The notes below the pieces were generated by a model. That model searched no databases and had not been told where the DNA came from. It saw only the letters and a list, made by a program, of their open reading frames with translations. Of a DNA stretch of 64,000 nucleotides, positions 48,319 through 56,528 are shown one piece after another; position 1 is the first letter of the stretch; each line of letters begins with the position of its first letter. The stretch covers positions 22,941 to 86,940 of the forward strand of contig NZ_SOFM01000029.1 in assembly GCF_004402705.1 (NCBI RefSeq), written 5' to 3'. This stretch comes from Cryobacterium mannosilyticum. Its GTDB lineage: Bacteria > Actinomycetota > Actinomycetes > Actinomycetales > Microbacteriaceae. Position numbers and translations under genes: made by a program.

Positions 48319-49408
48319 TCAGCAGTCCGGCTAGTCTGTCTGCCAGCCGGGCCGAACTGAACTCGGTGGACGCTGCCTGAGAGGCGGCAGCGCCCATTCG
48401 TGCGGCATTCCCGGAGTCGAGCGAGTACAGGATGCCCTGGGCCAGGTCATCGACGCTGCCAGGCTGGGTGAGAAGTCCCCATTCCCCGTGCCTGACATAG
48501 TCCTCGGCGCCGGGTGTCCTGGTGAGGACGACGGGACGGCCGGTGGCCATTGCCTCCAGAACGGCCGTCATCCCAGAAACGTGCAGATTCTGGCGCGTCG
48601 CGATCGCGAGCACAGTGGTCGCGGCATATTCCTCCCGCAGCTCGGCGTGCGTCATGCGGGGCAAGCGTTCCACACCGAGCGGGACGGCAAGGTCGCCGGA
48701 GTATTGAACGCGCAGTCTGGCGTCCGGGCGAGCACGGTGGACCACTTCGAGGGCTGCAAGCAGGGTCCGGGCATCCCGGTCCACGTCGTTCCCGATTGAC
48801 AGCACCGAAGGCTGCGCGGGGAGGGGCCGGGGGGTGAAAAAGTCCGTGTCCACGCCGAACTTGAGAAACTCGACCCGGGTTCTCCGCCCGCCCAACGCTG
48901 CGCGCAGGGGTGCCAGTTGAGCTCGGCTGAGACACCAGATCAGGTCCATCGGTCTGAGCATCCTCAGCATGACGCGGGCCCGGGTGCGCTCGCCCACCCG
49001 CCCGGACAACTGGTCGGTTGCCCAGATCACTCCGCACCCGAACCTGGCGCCGGAACCGCGCGCCAGCAGGCGCAGGGCGGCGTGCTCGTCCCAGGCGATC
49101 AACCAATCCGGTGTCGGTGTGCGGGTGGGCCGCCCGAAAAGGAGCGGAACAGCCCGTCCCGTGGGCAGAGGTCGGAGCGGCGTCGTCACTAACTCGATTT
49201 CGGGCGATATGAGCCTGTCGAGCCCGTAGGGCACGGCATCAGGTCGCTGCCCGGCCGCGTGGGATCGACGCCACTCGTCAAGGTCCGTTTCCGATCGGAA
49301 GCCAAACTCGACCTGCATCAGCGCCACCGTTTCCAGAACTGCTCGATTCACCCAGTGATAGGTCGAAGCTATCGTGATGCCGGGTTGCCGGCCAGCGCCG
49401 AGATTCAC
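48311..49408 (-). CDS. GT-B glycosyltransferase (GT4-like)
   Basis: A 365-residue enzyme. PSVLSIGNDVDRDARTLLAAL opens the donor domain, and ATRQNLHVSGMTAVLEAMATGRPVV has the E-x-M-A-x-G-x-P-V pattern of GT4 enzymes, followed by GAEDYVRHGEWGLL. The N-terminal acceptor half (HWVNRAVLETVALMQVEFGF) is not familiar. The GTG start at 49408 has no obvious ribosome site, so the true start could be internal. A 25-bp imperfect hairpin lies upstream at about 49498-49522, after the end of the next gene. Confidence 0.78.
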   Translation of the reverse strand: MNLGAGRQPGITIASTYHWVNRAVLETVALMQVEFGFRSETDLDEWRRSHAAGQRPDAVPYGLDRLISPEIELVTTPLRPLPTGRAVPLLFGRPTRTPTPDWLIAWDEHAALRLLARGSGARFGCGVIWATDQLSGRVGERTRARVMLRMLRPMDLIWCLSRAQLAPLRAALGGRRTRVEFLKFGVDTDFFTPRPLPAQPSVLSIGNDVDRDARTLLAALEVVHRARPDARLRVQYSGDLAVPLGVERLPRMTHAELREEYAATTVLAIATRQNLHVSGMTAVLEAMATGRPVVLTRTPGAEDYVRHGEWGLLTQPGSVDDLAQGILYSLDSGNAARMGAAASQAASTEFSSARLADRLAGLLTR

Positions 49409-49543
49409 TGCGACGCTGGCCGGACGCCATGCGCGAGGACCTCCGGCAATCGTGCGTGCGTTGTGCGCGCGAGATTGCGGAGGCCCTCGGGTGTTCGAAC
49501 CACTGCCGCGAAATCGCGGTGGTGATCGACTCGTGCTGCGGTG

Positions 49544-51154
49544 CTACTTCCCCAGGGTCGAACCCGCGGTCTTTCCGTCGGCGGTGAAGACGTTCCCCGT
49601 CCAGGTCGCTGTGCCGACCTGGCCGATGTACGCCGACGGACCGTAGTAGCCGACCTTTGCGGAGAACTTGGTCCAGAACCAGTTGTCCTTGTAGGTGATC
49701 CCCGATCCACCGCCCCACATGGAGTAGTTGCCGCCGGCCAGCAGGTTGTGCTCGACGACAACCTTGGGAGCGACGTCGGGGAAGCCCATGGCGGCGGTCA
49801 TGCCGCTGCTGCCGCCGGAGACCCAGAGTTCCACCGTGTTGTCCTTGATCAGCGCAGGGGCGAGCGTGTCATCGCCGGCCTGTCCTGGGTAGTGGAGACC
49901 GTCGTAGTGAACCCCTCCGTCGCGGAAGACGAAGTCGTGCACCCAGTTGCCGACGACGTTCGCGTTGTCGCCGTAGATGCTCACACCGTCGCCGGCAATG
50001 TTGTAGACGTTGTTGCGGCTGAAGTCCACGTACTGCCCGACAAGCTTGATGCCGTTGATCGGGTCCTGTGACCAGTTGGTGGCGGAGGATCCACGGATGG
50101 TGTTGTCGAGGATCTTCACCCGGTCGCCGTTGACGTGCACGGCTGCCTGGTCCCAGGAGACATCAGTGGGGCCTTCGATGATGTTGCCCTGGATGGTCAC
50201 ATCACTTGCTTCAATGCGCAAGCCGGCGGGAATGATCTGGTTCTTGATGACCGTGCCGGCGGTGGTGATCGTGAGGGGGCCGGCGTACTTCTGCGTCGGG
50301 TTGAAGCCCGCTGCGACCGGGCCGGTATTGCTCATACCCGCGAAGGAGGTGCTGGTGGTTTGGGTGGGTGCGGGAGCCGGGGCCGGTGCCGGGGCCGGGG
50401 CCGGAGCGGGTGCCGGAGCGGGTGCCGGGGCCGGGGCCGGGGCCGGGGCCGGAGCCGGTGCGGGTGCCGGGGCCGGGGCCGGGGGCGTCGCCGGTACCGG
50501 CCTCGGGGTTGAACCCGCGGTCGGGACGAACAGGGGGTCTACCCAGTAACCCGACGAGTGCCAGGTCTTGGTCGGGAAGGCGCTGGACTTGCCGTAGGCG
50601 TACTTACCGCTGTTCGTCGAGGCGACGGAGAGCAGCTTCGACGAAACCGGCGGAGCCGTCTGGTCGACAGTGGTTGTATAACGGCCTCGCGGTGCGAGGT
50701 AGGAGGCCACATAGTGCTGACCGGCGGCGAGGGCAACGGGCTTGGCGAACAGCACCGTCTGCCATCCGCTGGCTGTCTCGGACGTGAATTTCGCAGTGGC
50801 GAGACGGGTCCCTCCGCTGGTCCACAGGTTCCCGACGTGAGCACCGGCGTTTTCCGCGGTCTTCCAGAACCGCACGCCGATGACCGTGCCGGTCACCGAC
50901 GGCGAGAAGTCGGTGCCAAGCTCGACGCTGGAGGTGTCGCTGTCGATGGCGCCGCCCCGAGGGGCAGAAGTGCCCCAGAGGGTTTCGGAACTGGCGGCGA
51001 GTTCTGCGGCCGTCGTGGTGAGGGCCGGCGCTGGCGTCAATGCGTTGACGGGCAGGCTGGCCCCGCCGATTGCAACGGCGATGACGGCGCCGAAGATCAC
51101 GGCCGCGGTCGGAAAGCCCGAGCGTAGGCGTGCTGGCGTAGTGCGGTGTTTCAT
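49544..51154 (-). CDS. Secreted DUF4082 plus right-handed beta-helix protein
   Basis: A 536-residue exported protein. The start at 51154 has GGAG 8 nt upstream and gives a signal peptide (VIFGAVIAVAIGGASLPVNA). One DUF4082 module (about 55-205; SGWQ motif and YWVDPLF end) is joined by a long Pro-Ala dipeptide linker, encoded by a low-complexity GC repeat near 50370-50500, to a C-terminal parallel beta-helix. Beta-helix coils are visible as AAVHVNGDRVKILDNTIRG, VGQYVDFSRNNVYNI and IYGDNANVVGNWVHDF. Such folds are lyases, epimerases or depolymerases of acidic polysaccharide; no catalytic residues are assigned. Divergent from wecB. Confidence 0.85.
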   Translation of the reverse strand: MKHRTTPARLRSGFPTAAVIFGAVIAVAIGGASLPVNALTPAPALTTTAAELAASSETLWGTSAPRGGAIDSDTSSVELGTDFSPSVTGTVIGVRFWKTAENAGAHVGNLWTSGGTRLATAKFTSETASGWQTVLFAKPVALAAGQHYVASYLAPRGRYTTTVDQTAPPVSSKLLSVASTNSGKYAYGKSSAFPTKTWHSSGYWVDPLFVPTAGSTPRPVPATPPAPAPAPAPAPAPAPAPAPAPAPAPAPAPAPAPAPAPAPTQTTSTSFAGMSNTGPVAAGFNPTQKYAGPLTITTAGTVIKNQIIPAGLRIEASDVTIQGNIIEGPTDVSWDQAAVHVNGDRVKILDNTIRGSSATNWSQDPINGIKLVGQYVDFSRNNVYNIAGDGVSIYGDNANVVGNWVHDFVFRDGGVHYDGLHYPGQAGDDTLAPALIKDNTVELWVSGGSSGMTAAMGFPDVAPKVVVEHNLLAGGNYSMWGGGSGITYKDNWFWTKFSAKVGYYGPSAYIGQVGTATWTGNVFTADGKTAGSTLGK

Positions 51155-51320
51155 CTGAAAACTCCAAGCAGGATTGAGTCTGGACCCAGAAAAGTGTGAC
51201 GTGGCACTGGTCCAAGGACAATGGCAGAAGAGCCCCCCAAATGCCCTGCCGGAGATCCCATCTTTACATCGCGCCGTTGCCAAAACCAAACCTATCCCGA
51301 AACCTGAACCATTCTCGAGA

Positions 51321-51358
51321 CCCCACTGTGAGGGGTGTGCAACCCCCAGAACAGGGGG
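51321..51358. promoter_or_regulatory. Two C/G boxes between the beta-helix gene and wecB
   Basis: CCCCACTGTGAGGGG (51321-51335) and CCCCCAGAACAGGGGG (51343-51358) are 7 nt apart in the 424-nt divergent region 51155-51578. Downstream of the second, TATCGT (51383) lies 24 nt away toward wecB; on the other strand a TAGGTT lies 26 nt from the first box. Because both flanking genes start here, the boxes cannot be terminators. Nothing else is recognised in this gap. Confidence 0.5.
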
Positions 51359-51578
51359 CGTGCGGAGTGCCAACTGAAGAATTATCGTTGTTGTGACCAG
51401 CGGATTGCGTCGCTGGCGACAGGTGAGTGATGACGCACTCCGAAGGCGGGAATCGTCTCGATCGGAGAGCCAAAAGTTTTTTCCGTGCCATCCAACAAAT
51501 TGGGTGTTGTCGAGTCTGACAATCGCGGTGGGCGGGTCGGCTGTTCTCGGCCTTTGGGGGAAGGGTTGGCTGGTCAGG

Positions 51579-52727
51579 ATGCACCGGATACTCGTTGTCT
51601 ACGGCACCAGGCCGGAGGCGATCAAACTCGCCCCGGTCATCCGCGCACTGGAACTGTCCCGTCACCTTGAGCCCGTCGTTGTCGTGACCGGCCAGCACCG
51701 GTCGATGCTCGACCAGGTCAATACTCTCTTCGGTATTGTTCCGGCGCATGACCTGGACCTTATCCGGAAGCGTCCCAATCTCGCGGGCATCACGGCCGGA
51801 GTCCTCCACGGCGTGGGCAAGATCCTCGAGGAGGAGCAACCGGACCTTGTCATTGTCCAAGGCGACACGACGACCGTGTTCTCTGCGGCGTTGGCAGCGT
51901 TCTATGCCCAGATCCCCGTGGCGCACGTTGAGGCAGGGTTGCGCACCGGCGACCGCTACGATCCCTTCCCGGAGGAGATCAACCGGCGGCTGACGACCGC
52001 GCTCACCACCCTCCACCTGGCGCCGACCGATACGTCACGCGCGAATCTGGTGGCGGAAGGGATCCATTCCGACGGCATCCACGTAACCGGGAACACGGTG
52101 ATTGATGCCCTGCTCGACATCACGGGGCGGCGACTCCCCCCGACCGACCCGGCCCTTGTCGGTCTGGATCCGACCCGCCGTCTCGTCCTCGTGACAAGTC
52201 ATCGACGCGAGAACTGGGGGGAACCGATGGTGCGCATCTCTCATGCCATCGCACGCCTTGCCCGGGCATTCCCTGACGTGGACTTCGTATTGCCGGCCCA
52301 CCTCAACCCGATTGTGCGGGACTCGTTGCTGCCTGCCCTGTCGGGATTGCCCAATGTCGTGGTGACCGAGCCGCTGGACTACGTCGACATGGCGCATGCC
52401 CTGGCGTCGTCGTATCTGGTGATCACGGATAGCGGGGGTGTGCAGGAGGAGGCGCCGAGCCTCGGGAAGCCTGTGCTTGTGCTTCGCGATACGACCGAAC
52501 GGCCGGAGGCGGTGACGGCGAAAACCGTTCAGCTCGTCGGCACCGACGAGAACCGCATCGTCGATTCCGCGACTCGGCTCCTCCTCGACCCCGCAGCCTA
52601 CGACGCCATGGCGCGGGCGGTGAATCCCTACGGCGACGGCCGGGCGGCGGACCGGATCGTCGCCGCGATTGAGAACTTCTTCGGCGAAGGTCCGCGGCCG
52701 GAGGTTTTCTCTCCGGCCGCTCCCTGA
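51579..52727 (+). CDS. wecB: UDP-N-acetylglucosamine 2-epimerase (non-hydrolysing)
   Basis: A 382-residue cytoplasmic enzyme that interconverts UDP-GlcNAc and UDP-ManNAc. YGTRPEAIKLAPVI, VVVTGQHRSMLDQV, QGDTTTVFSAALAAFY, HVEAGLRTGD, PFPEEINRR, TSHRRENWGEP and TDSGGVQEEAPSLGKPVLVLRDTTERPE (read as two motifs) contain the substrate and catalytic residues, including the acidic pairs and the R-x-E-N loop. The ATG at 51579 starts exactly where the family does. It is convergent with wecC across a tetraloop hairpin. Confidence 0.95.
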   Translation: MHRILVVYGTRPEAIKLAPVIRALELSRHLEPVVVVTGQHRSMLDQVNTLFGIVPAHDLDLIRKRPNLAGITAGVLHGVGKILEEEQPDLVIVQGDTTTVFSAALAAFYAQIPVAHVEAGLRTGDRYDPFPEEINRRLTTALTTLHLAPTDTSRANLVAEGIHSDGIHVTGNTVIDALLDITGRRLPPTDPALVGLDPTRRLVLVTSHRRENWGEPMVRISHAIARLARAFPDVDFVLPAHLNPIVRDSLLPALSGLPNVVVTEPLDYVDMAHALASSYLVITDSGGVQEEAPSLGKPVLVLRDTTERPEAVTAKTVQLVGTDENRIVDSATRLLLDPAAYDAMARAVNPYGDGRAADRIVAAIENFFGEGPRPEVFSPAAP

Positions 52728-52752
52728 TCCATCCGATTCCTGGGTTAGCGTT

Positions 52753-52772
52753 CCGGTGCCGAAAGGCACCGG
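52753..52772. terminator. Bidirectional hairpin between wecB and wecC
   Basis: CCGGTGCC (52753-52760), loop GAAA, GGCACCGG (52765-52772): a perfect 8-bp stem with a stable tetraloop, midway between two convergent stop codons. Confidence 0.75.
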
Positions 52773-52798
52773 CGAGTCCCCCGGGTCTGGTCGCAGGC

Positions 52799-54055
52799 TT
52801 ACCGCCAGGTGCCCCGGGTATCGAAGACCACTCGGCCTTCGAGGCGCGACTTCGGAATCGACTTGAACTGGTCATGATCGACCAGGAGCACCACGATGTC
52901 GGCTTCTTCGATCGCTTCGGAGGCCGACTGCATTCGCACGTTCGGCCGGCCGTCGAGCTCGGGCGGAAGCTTCTGCGTGTACGGTTCAACGACCCGGATG
53001 TCCAGCTCCGGAGCCGCATCGGCGATTGCGACGACCACGTCCACGGCCGGGCTTTCGCGCATGTCGTCCACGTTCGCCTTGAACGTCAGCCCCAGGCAGA
53101 CGACGGTGGGTTCACGGAACCGCGACGCCTTCTCGACAACGTGCTGCGCCACGTGCAGCGGCTTGGAGTCGTTCACCTCGCGCGCCGTCCTGATCAGCCG
53201 CGCCAGGTCGGGTGCTGCGCCGACGATGAACCAGGGGTCGACGGCTATGCAGTGTCCGCCGACGCCGGGGCCGGGGGTGAGGATATTCACTCGAGGGTGG
53301 TGATTGGCCAGCCGGATGATCTCCCACACGTCCAGGCGCAACCGTTCGCTGATCAGCGACAGTTCGTTCGCGAACGCAATATTCACGTCGCGGTATGCGT
53401 TCTCGACCAGTTTCGCCATCTCGGCGCTCGACGCATCTGTCGTGATGATCTCGCCCTGGGTGAATACCCGGTAGAGCGACGCCGCCTTGTCGGCACACCG
53501 CGTGGATATACCCCCGATCACCCGGTCGTTGGTGATCATCTCGATCATGATCCGGCCAGGCAGCACCCGCTCGGGGCAGTGCGCGACGAAGATGTCGGGC
53601 AGACCGTCAGTCTCGTGCGGAAGGTGCAGATCCGGGCGCAGATCGGCCAGCCACCGACTCACCTGCTCCGTCGTCCCCGGAGGTGAGGTGGACTCCAGCA
53701 CCACGAGTTCGCCGCCTTTCAGCCGAGGCGCGATCTGCGAGACAGCGCTCTTCACATAGGAGAGATCCGCCGCTCGGTTCTCTTGAAAGGGAGTGGGTAC
53801 CGCGATGATGAACGCGTCCGCCTCCGGCACGACCGTGGTGGCCGTCAGGCGGCCGATGCTGACGGCGCCGCTGACGGCGATCGCTAGGTCCGGTTCGACG
53901 AAGGGAACCCGCCCCAGGGAGACGGCGTCGACTATGGACTCGTTGATATCGACGCCTATCACCTCGATCCCTCGAGTGGCCAGGGCCACAGCCGTCGGCA
54001 GGCCGATATAGCCGAGGCCCAGGATCGCGACCCGGCCGGAGAAGACTTCATCCAT
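52799..54055 (-). CDS. wecC: UDP-N-acetyl-D-mannosamine dehydrogenase
   Basis: A 418-residue NAD-dependent 6-dehydrogenase that makes UDP-ManNAcA. AILGLGYIGLPTAVALA binds NAD; AVPTPFQEN, LESTSPPGTTEQV, AHCPERVLPGRIM, RVNILTPGPGVGGHCIAVDP (catalytic Cys in GGHC) and DMRESPAVDV follow in order. It is very similar to enterobacterial WecC, including NDRVIGG and RDVNIAFANELSLI. It overlaps the transferase gene upstream by 1 nt (TGATG) and works with WecB encoded opposite. Confidence 0.95.
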   Translation of the reverse strand: MDEVFSGRVAILGLGYIGLPTAVALATRGIEVIGVDINESIVDAVSLGRVPFVEPDLAIAVSGAVSIGRLTATTVVPEADAFIIAVPTPFQENRAADLSYVKSAVSQIAPRLKGGELVVLESTSPPGTTEQVSRWLADLRPDLHLPHETDGLPDIFVAHCPERVLPGRIMIEMITNDRVIGGISTRCADKAASLYRVFTQGEIITTDASSAEMAKLVENAYRDVNIAFANELSLISERLRLDVWEIIRLANHHPRVNILTPGPGVGGHCIAVDPWFIVGAAPDLARLIRTAREVNDSKPLHVAQHVVEKASRFREPTVVCLGLTFKANVDDMRESPAVDVVVAIADAAPELDIRVVEPYTQKLPPELDGRPNVRMQSASEAIEEADIVVLLVDHDQFKSIPKSRLEGRVVFDTRGTWR

Positions 54056-54918
54056 CACTGTGTCCCTTGACGTTCGCCGTGCTCTGGTGAGGAAGGCTGC
54101 TCGGGGGCCCGGTGCGTCCTCCGCGTCGCGGATACGCCGGCATAGCTGGCCGTGGGATGGATTCGCTCTCTGAGGGTGAGGGCGATGAATGCGGTGTTGG
54201 TGGACAGGTAACGGCTGAGGAGGCGTCGCGGCTCCTGGAGCAGCCGGAAGGCCCATTCGATGCCCAGGCGCTGCCATGTTCGCGGAGCTCGGCGGGTGAC
54301 CCCGGCCAGGATGTCGAAGGAACCGCCGACGCCGTGCAGGAGCGGAACGTTGAGAGTGTCGCCGAAGCTGGCCAGGAAGATCTCCTTCTTCGGGGATGTC
54401 ATTCCGAGGAAGAGCATGTCCGCGTTGCTCGCGGCGATCGCCTCGGCTACCTCACTCGATTGCTCGGCGCTGAAGTAGCCGTCGCGGCTGCCGGCAACAC
54501 GCAGATCGGGAAACCGTGCGCCGACCTGCTCCAGAAGGGCGTCGAGGACATTCGGTCGGGCACCGAGAAAATACACCGACGCGGAGTTCAGGTTCGCGGA
54601 TTCGAGGAGGCGTTCGAAGAGGTCGATTCCGGCGACGCGTTCCGGGAGCGGATGACCGAGGATCCGACTTGCCCACACGATCGACTGCCCGTCGGCGAGG
54701 AGGACGTCCGCCGCGAGCAGCGAATTCCGTAGGAGCTCGTCCTTGCGCATCTTGACGACCTTTGCGGCATTGACGACCCCGATGAGCAGGCGACGGCGTT
54801 CCTGGACGGCGAGGTGAGCGCGCTCGAGCACCTCTGCCATGGTCATCGCGTCGATCTCGAGCCCGAAGAGCGATTGCCGTGAATCGAAGCCGCCCTGGCG
54901 GCTGCCGACCGTTGTCAT
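54055..54918 (-). CDS. WecG/TagA/CpsF-family glycosyltransferase (GT26)
   Basis: A 287-residue membrane-associated transferase that adds ManNAc or ManNAcA to undecaprenyl-PP-GlcNAc. Family motifs are LLIGVVNAAKVVKMRKDELL, LLADGQSIVWASRILG, RVAGIDLFERLL, SVYFLGARPNVLDALL, LFLGMTSPKKE and PLLHGVGGSFDILAG; RRAPRTWQRLGIEWAFRLL is the C-terminal signature. GGAGGAG lies 7 nt before the ATG at 54918. Because WecB and WecC are next to it, ManNAcA transfer as in WecG seems more likely than the ManNAc transfer of TagA, though this is inferred. Confidence 0.9.
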   Translation of the reverse strand: MTTVGSRQGGFDSRQSLFGLEIDAMTMAEVLERAHLAVQERRRLLIGVVNAAKVVKMRKDELLRNSLLAADVLLADGQSIVWASRILGHPLPERVAGIDLFERLLESANLNSASVYFLGARPNVLDALLEQVGARFPDLRVAGSRDGYFSAEQSSEVAEAIAASNADMLFLGMTSPKKEIFLASFGDTLNVPLLHGVGGSFDILAGVTRRAPRTWQRLGIEWAFRLLQEPRRLLSRYLSTNTAFIALTLRERIHPTASYAGVSATRRTHRAPEQPSSPEHGERQGTQ

Positions 54919-56153
54919 GATGTCTCCTCCGTGTGACGGGTGTCGCCGAAATGCCATGCGTACAGAAGCCAGCCGAGCTCGTACGGGCGGCATTCGTGGT
55001 CGATCTTGTCCGGTGGCAGGATCGAGTCCAGGCCGCGCAGGTGCCAGCCGGCACGCAACGCGGTGGTCAGGGCGCCGATCTTGCGGGCGGCCTTCGCCGG
55101 TTCCCGCCGACCGACCTTGCGCCAGACCTGAGCGTGGCGGTCGGAGATGAGTTCGTCGAGCACCTCGGGGTGTGTGTCGAGCCAGTCAAGGCCCAGGACG
55201 ATCTCGTCGGTGTGGTCGTCGCCGCCGGCCTCGACCAGGTCGAAGAGGGCCATCGGGGCCATGCCGTGCTGGTGGACGCTGTAGACCGGGTAACGCTCCA
55301 CGACCGAGCCGTCCCGCGTGTCATAGTGCCACCACCATTGGCCTGCATCGCCTTGGAGCGCGCAAATCCTCTGTGCGGTTCGGTTCGCACCGGCGAGTGC
55401 CTCGTCGTCGCCCGTCAGGGCCGCGAACCGGGCCAGGGACTGAATCGGATAGATCTGGTCGGCGAAACTGCCGACGTGTGCCCGCCAGCGTCCCGACGAC
55501 GAGGCCGGGAGCGCATGCGGGAAGATGCCGTCCGGGCCTTGGGCCGCAAGCAGGCGGTTTCGCGACTGTTGCGCGATAGCGACGGCCGGGCCGACCATTT
55601 CGTTCGTCACTCGGAGGGAGGCCACGGCCGCTGCCAGGATCCAACTGGCCACCACTGTGTGCAATGGGCGGGTGGAGGCGAGTTCCGCAGCGAGCCGGGA
55701 GAGGAGTGCGAGATCGGGTGACGCAGAGACCTCCGCGGATGACCACGCTGCGAGGGCGACGGCGCCAAGGTCGGTCGAGTCCTTTGCGTGATCCCGGATG
55801 GCGGACACGAGTTCGCCGGGTGTGCCGGCACCGAGGACTCCGGCCTGGGCCTGGCGGGAAAGCGTCGCAAGTCCGAGGGACACGATCGCGGCGTACCGGA
55901 GGTTCGTGCCCTCCGGCAGAAGCTCGATCTGCCGGGCGCCGCGAACGGCGCGAACCGTTTGCGCGAACTCGACGGTACCGGGGAGGTAGGAAGCGGGCAG
56001 CCCGCGAATCGCGAGTGTGACGAGGTTGTCGACCCGCGAGTCGATCGATGAGCGCCGAGGGGCGGTGTCGAGGTTCCTGTCATCCGGTGGCGCCGGCGTG
56101 GCCCCGGTACGGCCGTAGGACGCCGGCCCACCCGCCGGGAGCGGCTCGCTCAC
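54915..56153 (-). CDS. Unrecognised (alpha/alpha)-barrel-like protein in the wec operon
   Basis: A 412-residue protein, no signal peptide or membrane helix. Repeated helix pairs (AAIVSLGLATLSRQAQAGVLG, LGAVALAAWSSAEV, TVVASWILAAAVASLR, YPIQSLARFAALTGDDEALAGA) suggest an alpha/alpha toroid like six-hairpin glycosidases. Conserved-looking aromatic motifs are QWWWHYDTRDGSVVERYPVY, SVHQHGMAPMALFDL and ECRPYELGWLLYAWHF. GTG start with GGTGG upstream; it overlaps the GT26 gene by 4 nt. Possibly a glycan-modifying enzyme; I do not recognise the family. Confidence 0.7.
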   Translation of the reverse strand: MSEPLPAGGPASYGRTGATPAPPDDRNLDTAPRRSSIDSRVDNLVTLAIRGLPASYLPGTVEFAQTVRAVRGARQIELLPEGTNLRYAAIVSLGLATLSRQAQAGVLGAGTPGELVSAIRDHAKDSTDLGAVALAAWSSAEVSASPDLALLSRLAAELASTRPLHTVVASWILAAAVASLRVTNEMVGPAVAIAQQSRNRLLAAQGPDGIFPHALPASSSGRWRAHVGSFADQIYPIQSLARFAALTGDDEALAGANRTAQRICALQGDAGQWWWHYDTRDGSVVERYPVYSVHQHGMAPMALFDLVEAGGDDHTDEIVLGLDWLDTHPEVLDELISDRHAQVWRKVGRREPAKAARKIGALTTALRAGWHLRGLDSILPPDKIDHECRPYELGWLLYAWHFGDTRHTEETS

Positions 56154-56261
56154 GTTTCCACCGCGGTGTCGCTCGGGCTGCCAAGCTGTTGCTCAGACCG
56201 GCCGATGAGAGGTCGGCCGGGTCGTCGACGAAAGGATTTCGGGTTGTTCACGTTGTCATCG

Positions 56262-56282
56262 CCTGCATTTCGGGTTACAGGT
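56262..56282 (-). repeat. 21-bp leader element, copy 1
   Basis: These 21 bases are identical to 60823-60843 and lie 109 nt upstream of the 56153 start, in the same orientation as the second copy relative to its gene. On the minus strand it contains TGTAACCCGAAATG and can pair CCTG with CAGG. A diverged ACCCGAAAT copy lies nearer the gene at 56236-56244. Confidence 0.75.
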
Positions 56283-56409
56283 GTTGCATCGGACGGGAGC
56301 TCCGCGGGTGACGGAGTTGTGACGGCGCGCCCCAGGGAACACCGGCGGGTTCTGAGCCTTGCTCAGCATCCGTGACCTGACTGTAGCGCGGGCGGTCGGC
56401 GGCGTTTGA

Positions 56410-56423
56410 CCCCAGATAGGGGG
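56410..56423. promoter_or_regulatory. C/G box in the 56154-56528 divergent region
   Basis: CCCCAGATAGGGGG is 257 nt upstream of the minus-strand gene at 56153 and 106 nt before lhgO. On the minus strand TACAGT (56385-56380) starts 24 nt after the box, a spacing also seen at the wecB box. Apart from this and the 21-bp element, nothing is recognised in this 375-nt gap. Confidence 0.5.
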
Positions 56424-56528
56424 TGTTTATTGGTGCCGACAGCCCGGGCGTCCCTGCCCAGCTGGTGGCATGATGGCTGTCCACAGGCGACACCCGAAGC
56501 GCCGCCAGCCAACCCGTGAGGAAGACCC

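Noticed and set aside
50370..50500. Low-complexity GC repeat as a separate repeat element
   Set aside because: It is simply the coding sequence of the Ala-Pro linker in the beta-helix protein.
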